A DNA stretch of 64,000 bases from Larix kaempferi (GCA_027924585.1 BSBM01000125.1:6887001-6951000), one strand, 5' to 3'. Numbered from the stretch's first letter, positions 45,201-56,937 are shown. Notes: generated by a model from the letters alone, not told the origin. Made by a program: numbers and translations.

Positions 45201-47712
45201 TAAAACCTAATACAAGATAGAAAGAAACAAATGGTTTCTATATCTCCTAGATCTAGCATACATATGCAAGCACATATAAGAGGAAAGTGGGTGGAGGTAG
45301 ATGTCTTACCTCATCTAAGGTGATTGTCCTCGTTGATCCTAGTTGATCTAGCTCCTTGCTTGATGATCCAAGTAAGTGAACCTATAGACAAAGTAAAATA
45401 TACAATCTACTTTCCTATACTAGCATGTTAGGATAAATCTATTTACTTAAACAAGTAACAAATTGAGACATTTCAATAAGAAACAAACAATTTGGGAGAA
45501 TATGCCAAGTTATCTATTAGAAAGACAAAGAGAAAATGATACAATGTGACATTATACATGAGTACATTTCGGCAACATCTCCTCCAACGCTTTCAAACAA
45601 GCCAAATTTGAGAATATTGAGAACATAAGGACCTCCTCACTAGCAATTATGCAACTATAGTTTACACTTAATGTCTATGTCTCTAATCCAAAAAATGATT
45701 CCTTACACTATGCCTTTAAGTAGTGTGAGGAATCCAAACCAACATGGAGAAGGATTTGAATCATGAGAGGGGGATGTGGATCTAAGTAGGATAAAGTGGA
45801 TCACATGATATCCATCTTTCCTTGAAGGGAAAAATAGAATGAAACTCAAAAGTATGATGGAATCCTCGAGATAGGATATCCCTAGATCCATGGAATAACC
45901 CTCTCAACAATATTTTTACGCCCAATGAACTGATCAGAATGTGAAAATGTTGTAATTTTCGCTCCCAAGTAAATGAGAAAAACACAAAAATGTTGTAATT
46001 TTCGTGCCTCCATAACTGAGCAGGGCATGGAAATTCCCCTTTTGATGGATTAAGGAGGTTTGATGAAGTGGCACTCGACCCCATTAGGTTAAGTAACTTC
46101 TAAAACTTGCATGAGGAGTAAATACACCATGTGATGATGGGTCTAACACACCTAGGGGGTTGTGAAATTGCATGCTTTCATGGTAGTAAAGCACGTACAG
46201 TCAAAGATGAAAAAATGAGGTATAATAGATGCCCCCTAATGTGTGAGGTAAGAAAAGTGTAATGGCCGAAACAGTTTACCAAAGTAGAGATTCTCAAAAT
46301 ATATCCAGAAGAAAGGTTGGAGGAGAGATGCAGAGAATCAATATACCTTTATCACCCCCGAGGCGAGAATACCCATGCTCGGAACAAACTAATTCAAAAC
46401 ATGTCTATCGACCAATACATTTCAGATCCATGAAAATATTGACTAAGGACATGGACACCAACATACAATGTGGATCCATACCTGAATGACTGGAAACAAT
46501 CATGTCTACTAGAACACAAGCACAGATCCATGATGAGATAATGACACAACCACGACCAATACAAGAGTGGATATGTGTGACAGTACATCAAATGGGGTAG
46601 ATGACATGATATTCATGTAGGAACCTGCTAAAAAATTCTCCATCACAACCTGGGTAAAGTATATAATGAGAATACCCAACGTCTTCAACCCGAACTTGAA
46701 GCAATACGATTCTAACCATGAGATTACAAGGTGTTGAAGTCGAACATGGATATAAAGCACTTGATTACCGGTTCATGATGTAAATTGTTAACAAGTGTGA
46801 GGGAAATCACGAATGATGATAATGATCCCCAAGGTATCATAGTACATTCCATCGAATGCGAGTATATGAGTTGGAGTCAAACACTCATGGAATATTTCAA
46901 CTAGAGGCCAATGATGTAAACATACCGTCGAAAGCGAGGAATCCTATTGTTGAGGTGTGCAGGTCCCAAGGTACTAGATTGGTTTCTAAGTCCAATTCCC
47001 GGATGATGAGTTGGAATCGACAGAAATAGACTCGTCAAAGGAGATCCATAATGAATCCCACATCATCGACACGAAACCGAAACAAGGTAGTGATGATGAA
47101 TAAAGATATGAATGAATACTGGCACAAGGATGAAAGGTTAATGATATTGCAGAAGGTTGACTGAGGTTGACACTTTCCTTTGAACATATGATGGCATGAC
47201 ATATGACTTGGAAACATTGACTTAAAGAAGGAAAAACCAAAATGTAACACGACAATGACCGAAGAGTTCTTTGTATGACTCAAAGGAGGAGGATGACTCA
47301 CGATATTGGTTATGACTCAAAGACAAACTGTATACCCAACTGTAAGAAAAGACGCGAACAAATGCCATGTTCAAAGGTAATGAATCACTAGTTTCCATAA
47401 TGTAAAACTTGGTCCATTCTCCCATTTACACCCCATCATGTTTAACGAGTAGCTCTTCATTTTTAATGAGCTTGAGGAGGATAACAGATGCTCGATATAG
47501 ATCATCTTTCGGATGAGTCCAACCTTATACATTTTACGAACCTAAGTAAGGAGGGGTTCGGTCCCGAATGGGTCCTTCGATGTATAATTTTACGAGTCCA
47601 AGGAAGGAAAAATCGGTGGTTTTCACATTTAGAGAGTCTGGAAAAGCATTTAAAGAAGACTCCAAGATGGATTTTTTTGTAAAAGTTAGTCCTCAGGCCT
47701 GAAAAAGTATAA
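42252..47712. other. 5.4 kb without recognisable genes
   Basis: No frame of this stretch has recognisable similarity. Weak features are a degenerate triplicate at 44166-44312 and a faint resemblance between about 43113-43173 and 46228-46276 ('atgccccctgatgt.tgagg'). The block next to the copia element (47623-47717) has a tandem partner at 54063-54155. It may be the 3' part of the Tat-like element F or unrelated old repeats. Confidence 0.4.
44166..44312. repeat. Degenerate ~50 bp tandem triplicate
   Basis: Three related units of about 50 bp share 'ttcccac.g.ttt(g)agtga.t..gg.aa.caattt..tgatg'. They are strongly diverged from each other. Confidence 0.5.
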
Positions 47713-47717
47713 AATGA
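47623..47717. repeat. Tandem repeat unit split by copia D (left unit)
   Basis: 'catttagagagtctggaaaagcatttaaag...ggcctgaaaaagtataaaatga' matches 54063-54155 ('tatttagagagtttgaaaagagcttaaagg...ggccgaaatagagataaaataat'). With copia D and its duplication removed, the two copies are about 244 bp apart, so they are adjacent units of a ~244 bp repeat into which copia D inserted. Confidence 0.65.
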
Positions 47718-48175
47718 TGTTCGGGTACACAGGGTACTACCAAAGGACCGAACACCAAGAGCAACCACTTCACATAAACAGATCACAGATCAACACACCG
47801 ATGTTTTGATGTGGTTTAAACCCTCTTGAGGGAAACACTCCACGGCCCCGGCCAAATAGCTTCTACGGGACAATTTATTATGCAAAGAAAGAAAGTTACA
47901 AATGAGATTCTCATAATCGATCAACTAAACAATGATCCTCCATGCTCTTTAAATAGAGATCATGGACCAATCGGGTGGTAAGCCACGGATCAAGGTTAGG
48001 TTTGATCTAAGAGAAGTTGAGCTGTCGGATCACTCTATGTCGGGAACATATCGTGACCGTAGGATTAAGTATTTACAAATGCATACTAATGCATACTAAA
48101 GAAACACACTATCCCTAACGGATATATTACACAAGTTGATCTTAACTAACTCCTAAGTGTTTAAATATCCTAACA
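47718..48175 (-). repeat. Copia D 3' LTR
   Basis: 458 bp, TGTTCGGGTACACAGG to TATCCTAACA in plus orientation. The polypurine tract lies at 48176-48186 on the minus strand. Confidence 0.95.
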
Positions 48176-48186
48176 TCCCACCTTAA
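48176..48186 (-). promoter_or_regulatory. Copia D polypurine tract
   Basis: Minus strand TTAAGGTGGGA immediately before the LTR start TGTTAGG. Purine-rich, in the expected position, about 70 bp after the RNase H stop. Confidence 0.8.
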
Positions 48187-48257
48187 GAACAACTTGGGAT
48201 AGGATTGAAGGATTTACAAAAGTGACACTATTAGGAGAAGGAAGGAGGCATTAGAGC

Positions 48258-48774
48258 CTATCCCCCCTTAATGACAAGTTCCTGAACTCCTAACATTGAT
48301 TGAAGTTTAGAAAACTTCGCTTCTGTAAGAGACTTGGTGAAGATGTCTGCAACTTGATCATCTGTAGGGAAAAAGAGCACTTCAAGAACACGATCATGAA
48401 CAAGATTTCTGATGAAGTGCATATGTAGCTCAATGTGTTTGCTGCGTTGATGTAGAACTGGATCTTTGGCAAGCTTGATGGCACTTTGATTGTCGCACCA
48501 AAGTGGAGTAGGTTGCTGCTGCTCGAATCCAAACTCTGAAAGGATCTGTTGAAGCCATAAAGCTTCCTGACTGGCATTAACTGCTGCTCGATATTCTGCC
48601 TCTGTTGAAGAAAGAGCAAGAGCTTGTTGTTTCTTACAAGCCCAAGTAATAGGTCCAGATCCCAGACTGAAAACATAACCTGCAGTAGACTTTCGATCAT
48701 CAGGATCGCCGGCCCAATCTGAATCAGTGAAACCAACCAACAAAGGTTTCCCCCCTGTACTGTAATGAATCCCA
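48258..48774 (-). pseudogene. pol: Copia D RNase H
   Basis: The frame from 48743 carries FTDSDWAGDPDDRKSTAGY (first Asp), WACKKQQALALSSTEAEYRA (Glu), LWCDNQSAIKLAKDP (Asp) and HQRSKHIELHMHF with VADIFTKSL at the end, all standard copia RNase H motifs. It is separated from RT only by a UAG, in the text GTV-stop-FGIHYS near 48774, so the polyprotein would otherwise be continuous. Confidence 0.9.
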
Positions 48775-48776
48775 AA

Positions 48777-50558
48777 CTAAACTGTACCTTGAATATATCG
48801 AAGTATTCTTTTAGCTGATTTCCAATGACTTTCATGAGGTGTCTGCATATAACGGGCAACATGACCAACGACAAAGGAAAGGTCAGGACGAGAATGAGTC
48901 AAGTATAAGAGACTACCAACAAGCTGATGATATAAGGTGGAATCGACTTCAGGTGAAGTACAAGTGGCAGAAAGTTTGACTCCAGACTGGAAGGGAGAAG
49001 GGGCTGGTGTACAATCTTCCATGTGAAAGCGACGAAGAAGGTCACAAGCATACTTAGACTGAGAAAGAAAGATTCCTTCTTGGGTTTGCAGGACTTGGAG
49101 ACCAAGAAAATAATGCAAATGTCCTAAGTCTGAAATTTCAAAATTTTTTTTAAGACTGGATTTCACATGGGTTATAAGTTTAGGGTCACTACCAGTAAGA
49201 ATAAGGTCATCAACATATAGAACAAGTATGATGAGATGGTGTTCTACTTTCTTGGTATAGACATTGGGGTCAGAATGACATCTAGAAAAACCGGTGTCAA
49301 GGAGAAAGTTATCCATTTTGGCATACCAAGCTCTAGGAGCTTGCTTAAGGCCATATAAGGATTTCTTAAGGTGGTAGACAAGGCTAGAGTTATTCTGAAC
49401 ATAGCCAGGAGGTTGTTCCATGTAAATTTCCTCCTGTAAATCACCATGTAAAAAGGAAGACTTGACATCCATTTGATGGACTTCCCAGTTGTGTAAGGCT
49501 GCAAGGGAAAGAATAAGGTGGATGGAGTTCATTTTTGCGACGGGAGCAAAGGTTTCATTGTAGTCAATCCCTTCAACTTGGGAAAAACCTTTGGCAACTA
49601 ACCTTGCCTTAAGTCTTTCAAAACTTCCATCTGATGCATACTTAGTTTTGTAGACCCATTTACATCTGACAAGTTTTCTTCCTTTTCGAAGAGGTACAAG
49701 ATCCCAAGTATCATTCGCCATTAAGGAACAATATTCTTCATCCATGGCTGCATCCCAATCTGGATTCCCTGAAGCTTGTGCAAAAGTTTCTGGATCATGA
49801 TTCTCGGAAACTTGAGCCAAAAGAGAAGAGGCTCGCTGAAACTGAGAACGTGTTCGACGTTGATCTCTAGGATCACCGACAAGATCACCAGCTGCTTCAC
49901 ATGTTGAACGGACCCATCGAGGAAGCACTTGTGCTGGTGCAATTGGAGGAACATGAGCAGGCGGAGGTGGATTTTCATCCTCACTGTCATTATTAGAAAC
50001 TGGAGTTGGAAACCTGTCAAGGAAGTTGGAAGAAGAAGAAGAAGGCACAAACGTCGAATCAGGCTCGCAGGCCAAAGATGGCATAATCGCTGAGTTAGGC
50101 TCGCAGGCCAAGAGATTTTCATCAAATTTAACATCTCTTCTAATGATTATATCATGAGAATGTGGTTGAAGAAGTCTATAACCTTTTACATCTTCAGAAT
50201 ATCCAACAAATATGCACTTTTCACTTTTAGGCTGCAATGCTTTCCGTTTTTCATCCGGAATGTGAGCCCATGCTTCACTACCAAACACACGAAAGTGAAT
50301 TACATCAGGTTTAGTTTTACTCCATGCTTCTTCTGGTGTTATTCCTTGTAATGATTTTGTGGGGGTGCGATTAACTATGTAATTTGCACAATTTATGGCT
50401 TCAGCCCAAAATTGAAGACTTAGTCCCTTAGATTGGATCATACAATTAGCCATTTCTTTTAAAGTGCGGTTCTTCTGCTCAGCTACACCATTTTGTTGTG
50501 GTGTATATGGAACAGTGTGCTGTTGTTGGATGCCTTGTTCAGTGCAGAAAGTAGTGAA
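48777..50558 (-). pseudogene. pol: Copia D integrase C-terminal part and reverse transcriptase
   Basis: Just after the stop at about 50558 the frame reads VPYTPQQNGVAEQKNRTLKE, holding the third catalytic residue (Glu) of integrase. The 558-codon frame then has LQFWAEAINCANYIVNRTP, WSKTKPDVIHFRVFG and a variable acidic spacer. RT follows with WVYKTKYASDGSFERLKARL, QVEGIDYNETFAPVAK, HQMDVKSSFLHGDLQEEIYMEQPPGY-type motifs and LVLYVDDLILTG (catalytic Asp pair). It ends with RYIQGTV. Apart from its two boundary stops it looks intact. Confidence 0.95.
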
Positions 50559-52337
50559 CTATTTGTCAACATATTCTCCTCCATTGTCAGATCTTAATTT
50601 AATAATTTGATGACCAGATTGTTTTTCAACAAGGGCCTTGCAGGCCAAGAACATGTTAAATACTTCGCTCTTAAGTTTTAGGAAATAAACCCAAGTGTGT
50701 CTGGTGTAATCATCAATGAAAGTTAAGAAATATTTGAAACCAGAAAAGGAAGCAGATGGAAGAGGACCACACAAGTCACTATGCACAAGCTCCAAGGGAA
50801 CCGAGGCGTGCCAAGAGGCACATTTGTCAAAACTGTCCCGATGATGTTTTCTGAGTACACAACCGGAACAAACACCATCTCTGCAAGATACCATCGGAAG
50901 ACCTGTCACCATATTTTCTTTACATAGTTGTTGCAATGAGCAATAATTTAAGTGACCAAATCGCTCATGCCAAAGTTTGCTCAAGTTATCACTATGAGCA
51001 ACAAAAACTGAAGGGAAAGGTGATGACCCAAATTTGTTAAACTTGTACAACCTGGTAATATCATCAACAATTCCGGTAGCTAGGACCTGTGGAGGATCTT
51101 GAAAATCCTTGATTACAACTTGGTGAGGTGTAAAGGTCACAGTTTTACCTTCACCAGAATGAGTGATCTGATAGACTGATAACAAATTGCAGGAAATTCT
51201 TGGAACACATAGTACATCACTAAAATGACCATTATCTACTAGAATTGTTCCAACTCCTACAACACATAGAGATCTATCATCACCAACAAATATTTGTTTG
51301 GTGTTACATTCATGTATAGTAGAAAAGATGGCTTGATCCTTAGCCATAAGATAATATGCTCCAGAATCAATGAGCCATTCATTTGAAGTAGAAGAAGAAG
51401 ATGCATTATAAGAATAACCAGAATCACAAAGTGCATGTCCATGAGAGGCAGATTCTGAAGGCGAATCTAGGTTGATGTGGTGCTTCTTCATTGCTGCTTC
51501 CAAGGCTGCCATCTTCTTGAAACACTTAAATTCATCATGATTATCTTTCCTGCAATAGTTGCAATGACGCTCAGTCTTCTTGCCTTTTGGCTTGGATCCT
51601 TTGCCATTTTTTAAAGAAGGAGCTGATTCAGAGGGTTTTGGATCCTTGTTTGACTTATTATTGCAAAAATTTTGTTTCTTGGGAGGCTTGGACTTTTCTT
51701 TCTGTTGGGACAATAAGGCTTTCCCAGATGTATCTGCATTGTTGATTATTCCAAGATGAATGAGTTTATCTTGTTCTCTAATCAATGAATCACAGAAGGA
51801 TTCAAGACTAGGCTCTTGATAGCTAGCTGCATTCAAGGATGCTTTCATGGAGTAAAATGTAGATACAAAAACAGAATATGCAGGTCCAAGTTTGGAAAGA
51901 ATATGATAAATGCATTGTTTGTCTTTCCTCTCAATCTTACATTCTGCACATAAGAGTTTAAGAGTTTTGTACTTAGATAAATAATCTTGAATGCATGAAA
52001 AGTCACTTCGATTTAAAGAAATCAACTCATTTTCGAGTTGATGACCTCGAATTTCATTGTGTTTACCAAACACAGATTCCAACTTGTCCCAAGCAGCATT
52101 AAGTTCATCAATTCCAGATATATGGAATCGCAAATCAGTAGAGATTGACATGTCAATCAATCTACGAGCTTCATCACATCTATTTTTCCATTTTATTTTC
52201 TTATCATCATCAGTGGGTTCTTTTTCTTTCCCTGAGGTAATTCTGAAAAGTCCCCTACTTTGTAGAACATCCTCCATACGCGATTTCCATGAGAAATAGT
52301 TGGAACTGTTAAGTAGAATATGAAAAGGGGCGGCCAT
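50559..52337 (-). pseudogene. gag-pol: Copia D gag-protease-integrase (592 codons)
   Basis: Starts at ATG 52335-52337. Residues 1-200 are the copia gag domain. The zinc knuckle CX2CX4HX4C is at 259-272 (CNYCRKDNHDEFKC). Protease active-site DSGA begins at D324. The GAG-pre-integrase zinc motif starts at H457 (HERFGH) with CSGC near 490-495. Integrase catalytic Asp residues are at D521 (HSDLCGP) and D584 (RSDNGGE). The frame ends at a UAG just after GGEYVDK. In life it would be one polyprotein with RT and RNase H; the stop makes this copy defective. Confidence 0.95.
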
Positions 52338-53438
52338 ATTTGTAAATTAATAGCTGTAAAAGTATAAACCAATAGGCTGGATGTGATGATCTCGAAAAAA
52401 TAGGCGGTTTAAAAAAAAACGACACTGAAAATAGACTCTGTATGATGAAGTTATGCTTGAACAAAGAATTGTTGAAGATGTCCCCAATAGTGATGTGGCA
52501 GCTAGAGAATGTCTAGCAAAAAAAAGAACCCCCCTCTTCCCAAGATGAACCTTTTGACAATCACTTTACAAGAAAGTGGCTTTAAGTGAACCACTTTTGT
52601 AAAATAAGTGATTTCACTTTTACAATGATATTACTTTTAAATAGTGCAACAATAAAAAAAACTTAAGTGACTCACTTGTATTTTTATTTTTTATTATTTA
52701 AGTGAGATGCACTTTTACAATAAACTAACTTGAAAATAGAAATTGCATGCACTTTTTCTTTTAAAAGTAACTTCCTAAGACTTGAACTCAAGACCTATTA
52801 AGGAATAAAGCAACTTTGAACCAAGTGAACTAGATTAAAAGGTATGTAAAATATGGGAATGAGGAAGGGGGCTTTTTCTTTTTGCCCCCCTGCAAAACAA
52901 ACCACAAATCGAAACAAAAAAACCTTTTCCACATTTGTGAAGTTAGATCTTGTTAGCTTGCTCGGAAAGTCTACGTTTTCTCTCTGTTTCTGATTTGTCG
53001 AGATCGCGCAAGGTGCACGGCAAAGAGCATACGCAGCCGAGAAAAACACTTTCCCTTTCTGTTTCTGATTTACCGAGATCGCTCAAGGTGCACGGCAAAG
53101 AGCATACGCAGACAGGAAAGCAACAATCTGAACCCAAAAAAATCTAACAGTAAAAAATGATAAAATATGAGATTTTTTCTTTTTAAAAACAAAAAATAAA
53201 AAAATGCGTCACTGTAACATTATACCTTTAGATCTGATGAAATACGTATTTTTGGAGCAACCAGGAGCCGTTTTCGATTAAACAAAAACTATTTTCCAAT
53301 GGAAACGACGCTCCAGACGCAATGGAACACCTCCCATAGCCCAGAAATGCACAAAAATACTAGAACTAGAAACCCTTTCGAGTTTCGGCAACAATAGTTC
53401 AAGATCTAGATCATAATTGGAAGCGGCACTTCATAAAA
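52338..53438 (-). other. Copia D leader
   Basis: 1.1 kb non-coding region between primer site and gag. It contains a direct duplication, 52983-53036 and 53058-53111, of 'tctgtttctgattt..cgagatcgc.caaggtgcacggcaaagagcatacgcag', spaced 75 bp, and A/T-rich 'aagtgacttttac'-like repeats at 52580-52770. Confidence 0.7.
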
Positions 53439-53450
53439 GCTCTGATACCA
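53439..53450 (-). promoter_or_regulatory. Copia D primer binding site (Met)
   Basis: Minus strand TGGTATCAGAGC, a perfect match to the usual initiator tRNA-Met complement, directly abutting the LTR. Confidence 0.95.
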
Positions 53451-53908
53451 TGTTCGGGTACACAGGGTACTACCAAAGGACCGAACACCAAAAGAAACCA
53501 CTTCACATAAATAGATCACAGATCAACACACCGATGTTTTGACGTGGTTTAAACCCTCTTGAGAGAAACACTCCACAGCCCCGGCCAAATAGTTTCTACG
53601 GGACAATTTATTATGCAAAGAAAGAAAGTTACAAATGAGCTTCTCATAATCGATCAACTAAACAATGACCCTCCATGCTATTTAAATAGAGATCATGGAC
53701 CAATCGGGTGTTAAGCCACAGATCAAGGTTAGGTTTGATCTAAGAGAAGTTGAGCCGTCGGATCACTCTATGTCGGGAACATATCATGACCGTCGGATTA
53801 AGTATTTACAAATGCATACTAATGCATACTAAAGAAACACACTATCCCTAACGGATATATTACACAAGTTGATCTTAACTAACTCCTAAGTGTCTAAATA
53901 TCCTAACA
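53451..53908 (-). repeat. Copia D 5' LTR
   Basis: 458 bp, same ends as the 3' LTR. On the minus strand the phrase CTATTTAAAT near 53680 may serve as the TATA element. Confidence 0.95.
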
Positions 53909-53913
53909 AATAA

Positions 53914-55050
53914 TAGCTAGAGGAAATCTTCTAGTCATGGTTGACTAGAGTATACCTTTTTTGTAACAAGTCTAAACAGTCCAAAAAACTACCACCAGAT
54001 AGATGACTTTTCAAATACTTTAACAAGCATGAAAGAGGCAAGTTCGCTTGGAAATATTTTCTTATTTAGAGAGTTTGAAAAGAGCTTAAAGGAAAATCCC
54101 TAGGGTTCCTTTTTCGTAAACTAATATGCCTAGGCCGAAATAGAGATAAAATAATACTAGGTGGATACTTCCTTGTTGTTTTATGAGCATGAGTAAAGCA
54201 GACTATACTCAACACCTTTTTACTTAACTTTTACAACCACGACTAAATTGTGAAAAGTGCTTGGAATATTTTTCATGTTTTGGATCCAGAGCATGAAAAA
54301 GAAAAATTGAGGTCAAAAGGTCATTAAAAAAGGTTCAAAATTCCCTCAAGTGTAAACACCTTTGAAGGTCCTATTCAAACATTGTCAAACCCTAGAATAT
54401 AGTGTTAGAACCTTAAAGAGTAAGTGAAAAACGTCTTAAACAAGGGTTACAAGTGTGAACATAGCAAAAAATAACTAGTTCCATAAGTATAAAGAGGGAA
54501 TGAAATGTAAAACAAGCCATTTTTACCTTGAGAGGATTTTTACCCTTGTTGGAGACAAATTTTCAACTGACGATTCCGAGAGATTCAGGACACCGATCGA
54601 GCCACCGTTTGAACTAGGGTAGTCCTCTTACTCTTCTTTTTCATTTCATGGTTGATTTTTCAGTTTTCATGCTTACTTGGGTGAGCAAAAAGCCAAATTA
54701 GATTAAATTTTGCATGCTCAGGAATTTTCATGTCCCCCACGTATCGTGAAGTGAAAAAATTATGGTATTTTTCGTGCTCATGGACATGACTGGGGTTTGA
54801 AAACTATAAAATTTCACATTTTGCGCTGTTAGAGTGGCACATAAATAATCAAAGGCGATATTTTAAAATCTTGTCTCTTATTTTTTTAAGCATGAAACTG
54901 CCTCAAGGTTTTAATCATAACTTCTTTTGATCATTTTTTCCAAGATGTAGCAACAACCATGATTGAGTGGAAAGAGAGAGAACATGAGGGTGATGACAGG
55001 GATTCCCTCAATGATGATTCAATTTTGTCTGCACTCTGGGAGTGTGGATT
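53914..55050. other. No gene recognised; tandem repeat and spacer
   Basis: Contains the right unit (54063-54155) of the ~244 bp repeat described at 47623-47717, then AT-rich spacer up to the antisense ORF. Probably the 3' non-coding part of element F. Confidence 0.45.
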
Positions 55051-55075
55051 GATAAAAATTTTCAAGACATGAGGT

Positions 55076-55786
55076 ATGAGGAAGCAAGGCACGCTTCTCA
55101 ACCACTTGATAGAGATGTGGGAGCCCTATCTACAATATTTTCGGGTAGGGGAGCACATCCTTGAGATTGAAATCGAGGACATATACTTCATAACCAGTCT
55201 CTCCAAAAGAGGGGCACGATTCAATTTAGCAGGGAACCGCAGTACTGAGGAGAAAATAGATGATTACATCGACCGATTTTGCAGGCAGGGATCTCAGAAA
55301 AAGAGTGGGAAGATACCCATAACTGATGTGAGGGACCTTCCTTTAAAGACGATTTTATTTACTATTGCTCAGGTGGTTGGAAGTGTGGGCCCTCATCATG
55401 CTACCAAGGCCCAAATAACTTACGCCTTGGAATGTCTTGAACCAAATTTGTTTAATTGGTGTGAAGGGGTCCTAGTCAACATAAAGGATCAAATCACCAA
55501 GTGTCACACAGGGCAGATAAAACAGTTTGGGTACAAAAGCATCCTAGTCACCTTCTTTCTAGAGAGGGTGCTAGTGTTATGCCCACATATATATAGACCC
55601 CCTCAACCTTCATCCGAGCCACCTATGGTGAGGTGGAGTGGTTATACAGGCCGGCTAGGTGAGCCTCAACTCCTATCACACAACTCCAACTTCTTTTCAT
55701 GGTTGGAGGAGCAGATCGTGATGATCGAGGATTACCCTTATGTTAGGGTAGACTTTCGTAACGACATTGAATTGGACTTGATGTAG
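55076..55786 (+). CDS. PMD-like (plant mobile domain) ORF, antisense to element F
   Basis: 236 intact codons. The N-terminus LLNHLIEMWEPYLQYFRVGEHILEIEIEDIYFITSLSKRG matches the plant mobile domain pattern (l...l.d.Wd....tF....gE...tleDv..itgL...G), and NWCEGVLVNIKDQITKC follows the later part. PMD proteins occur as host genes and as passengers of gypsy and Mutator elements; the transposon forms are thought to influence silencing. It lies on the opposite strand from the Tat-like pol, downstream of its last domain, where several Tat-clade elements carry an antisense ORF. It keeps an open frame while the neighbouring pol is shattered. Start chosen as the first ATG of the open frame; translation may begin a little upstream. 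Confidence 0.55.
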   Translation: MRKQGTLLNHLIEMWEPYLQYFRVGEHILEIEIEDIYFITSLSKRGARFNLAGNRSTEEKIDDYIDRFCRQGSQKKSGKIPITDVRDLPLKTILFTIAQVVGSVGPHHATKAQITYALECLEPNLFNWCEGVLVNIKDQITKCHTGQIKQFGYKSILVTFFLERVLVLCPHIYRPPQPSSEPPMVRWSGYTGRLGEPQLLSHNSNFFSWLEEQIVMIEDYPYVRVDFRNDIELDLM

Positions 55787-55789
55787 GAT

Positions 55790-56395
55790 GAGGATTGGGA
55801 TGAGTCAGGTATGTGACCTTAAAAGTTGTGTATTTTTGGATTTTAAAATATTTCATTTTTTTGTGCAAAAGAATTAATGTGAACATGTGTAATGCCACAT
55901 ATCGAGGACAAGTGAGGCTAGTGGGATCATTACCACTACATTAACGAGGAGAAGAGTAGCGGGTAGAAGAGGCTTAGGCAGGGGGACTCCATGATATAGA
56001 GAAGAATCTCAAGAGATTGACCATGGGGGTCCCTCCAATGAGGCTTCCTGAGGTCCCATTTCATCTCTAGAGGCATACCGTGGGTGTGCCAGAGCATATA
56101 GGCCGGTTACTCCTTCGTGTTGCTAGGGAGGTGGTGTGTTATCGTGAGAACTATGCTCCTTGTGATTAGGCATAGTAATTATAGTGGTTTTTCTAGTACT
56201 TGCGGCATTTACATGATGTATGAGAAGTAGTCCTGATTTTGTATGGGTGATAGTCCCAATTTTGTATTTTAGCACGTTTTGGTCTTTTTGTGGCATGATC
56301 AAACTTTTTGCATGATATATACATGGACCTATTTCTTGGCTATTTATCTATGATGATTTGTATTTTACATCATTTACATGTTTTTGATGATGATG
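55790..56395. other. No gene recognised after the PMD-like ORF
   Basis: Short stretch without long frames. Translation after the stop at 55786 suggests a few dozen more codons of low similarity, but nothing can be assigned. Confidence 0.4.
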
Positions 56396-56399
56396 GTAT

Positions 56400-56852
56400 T
56401 GTGTATGTATGAGCTAGATGCCAATTTAACACATAGTTAGCTAATGAATCAACCAGTGTGTTTAATTGCCTTGCTATGTGTTGATATAAAATATAATCAA
56501 ACGATCTTTCAAGGAGGCGTATTCTTCAATGTAAACAAAGTAATGTGGGATTGAAAATGGTGTAAATACGGTTTAGTTGAGATACCACGAGTTAGGAATC
56601 TAGGTAGACAATGAGATGGCTAATACCAAGAGAGGATGCTTCGGTTAGAAGCCCAATCACTGCATGGTATTCCATGATGTTATTTGTTGTGAGACCTAAG
56701 CATATTCCACCTGATGAGATCAACTCATCAATAGGGTAATAGAGTACCCATGCTGCAGAAGTAATATTTCGAGTATGTTGAATAGCACTGTCCACGAATC
56801 CAAAATACACCGACATTTGCGCATCAAAGCACAAATCGAGATAATTAGTCAC
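56400..56852 (-). pseudogene. Second RNase H of element F, downstream of integrase
   Basis: The minus frame 56592-56852 has VYFGFVDSA (first strand; Asp of 'fDGA' replaced), SAAWVLYYP, SSGGICLGLTTNNIMEYHAVIGLLTEASSLG and IVYLDS, i.e. the TNN..EY.A (Glu) and GDS (Asp) motifs of the cellular/archaeal-type RNase H used by Tat-clade elements. Past a stop, translation continues LVVSQLN, RIRLLERSF and HIARQLNTLVDSLAN, the 'H..R..N..AD.LA' end motif. It follows integrase on the same strand, whereas Tat elements usually place it between the first RNase H and integrase. Confidence 0.75.
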
Positions 56853-56937
56853 GGGTGAGACAAGATCCTAACATGCAAGAAGAAATCAAAATCACACCAT
56901 AAATACACTATATACACAATGTACATGCAGGGTGTCC

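Larger units (their letters stand above)
47718..53908 (-). mobile_element. Copia D: near-complete Ty1/copia retrotransposon
   Basis: LTRs 47718-48175 and 53451-53908 (458 bp each; TGTTCGGG...TCCTAACA) differ at about 16 sites by hand count (about 96.5% identical). Flanks AATGA (47713-47717) and AATAA (53909-53913) match at 4 of 5 bases. A Met primer site abuts the 5' LTR and a purine tract abuts the 3' LTR. Coding is gag-PR-IN-RT-RH, interrupted by two single nonsense codons (near 50558 and 48774). It is the youngest-looking, best preserved element in the window. Confidence 0.95.

Noticed and set aside
49721-50134. 137-codon minus ORF inside copia D
   Set aside because: Alternative frame of the RT/IN coding region; the 558-codon frame carries the motifs.
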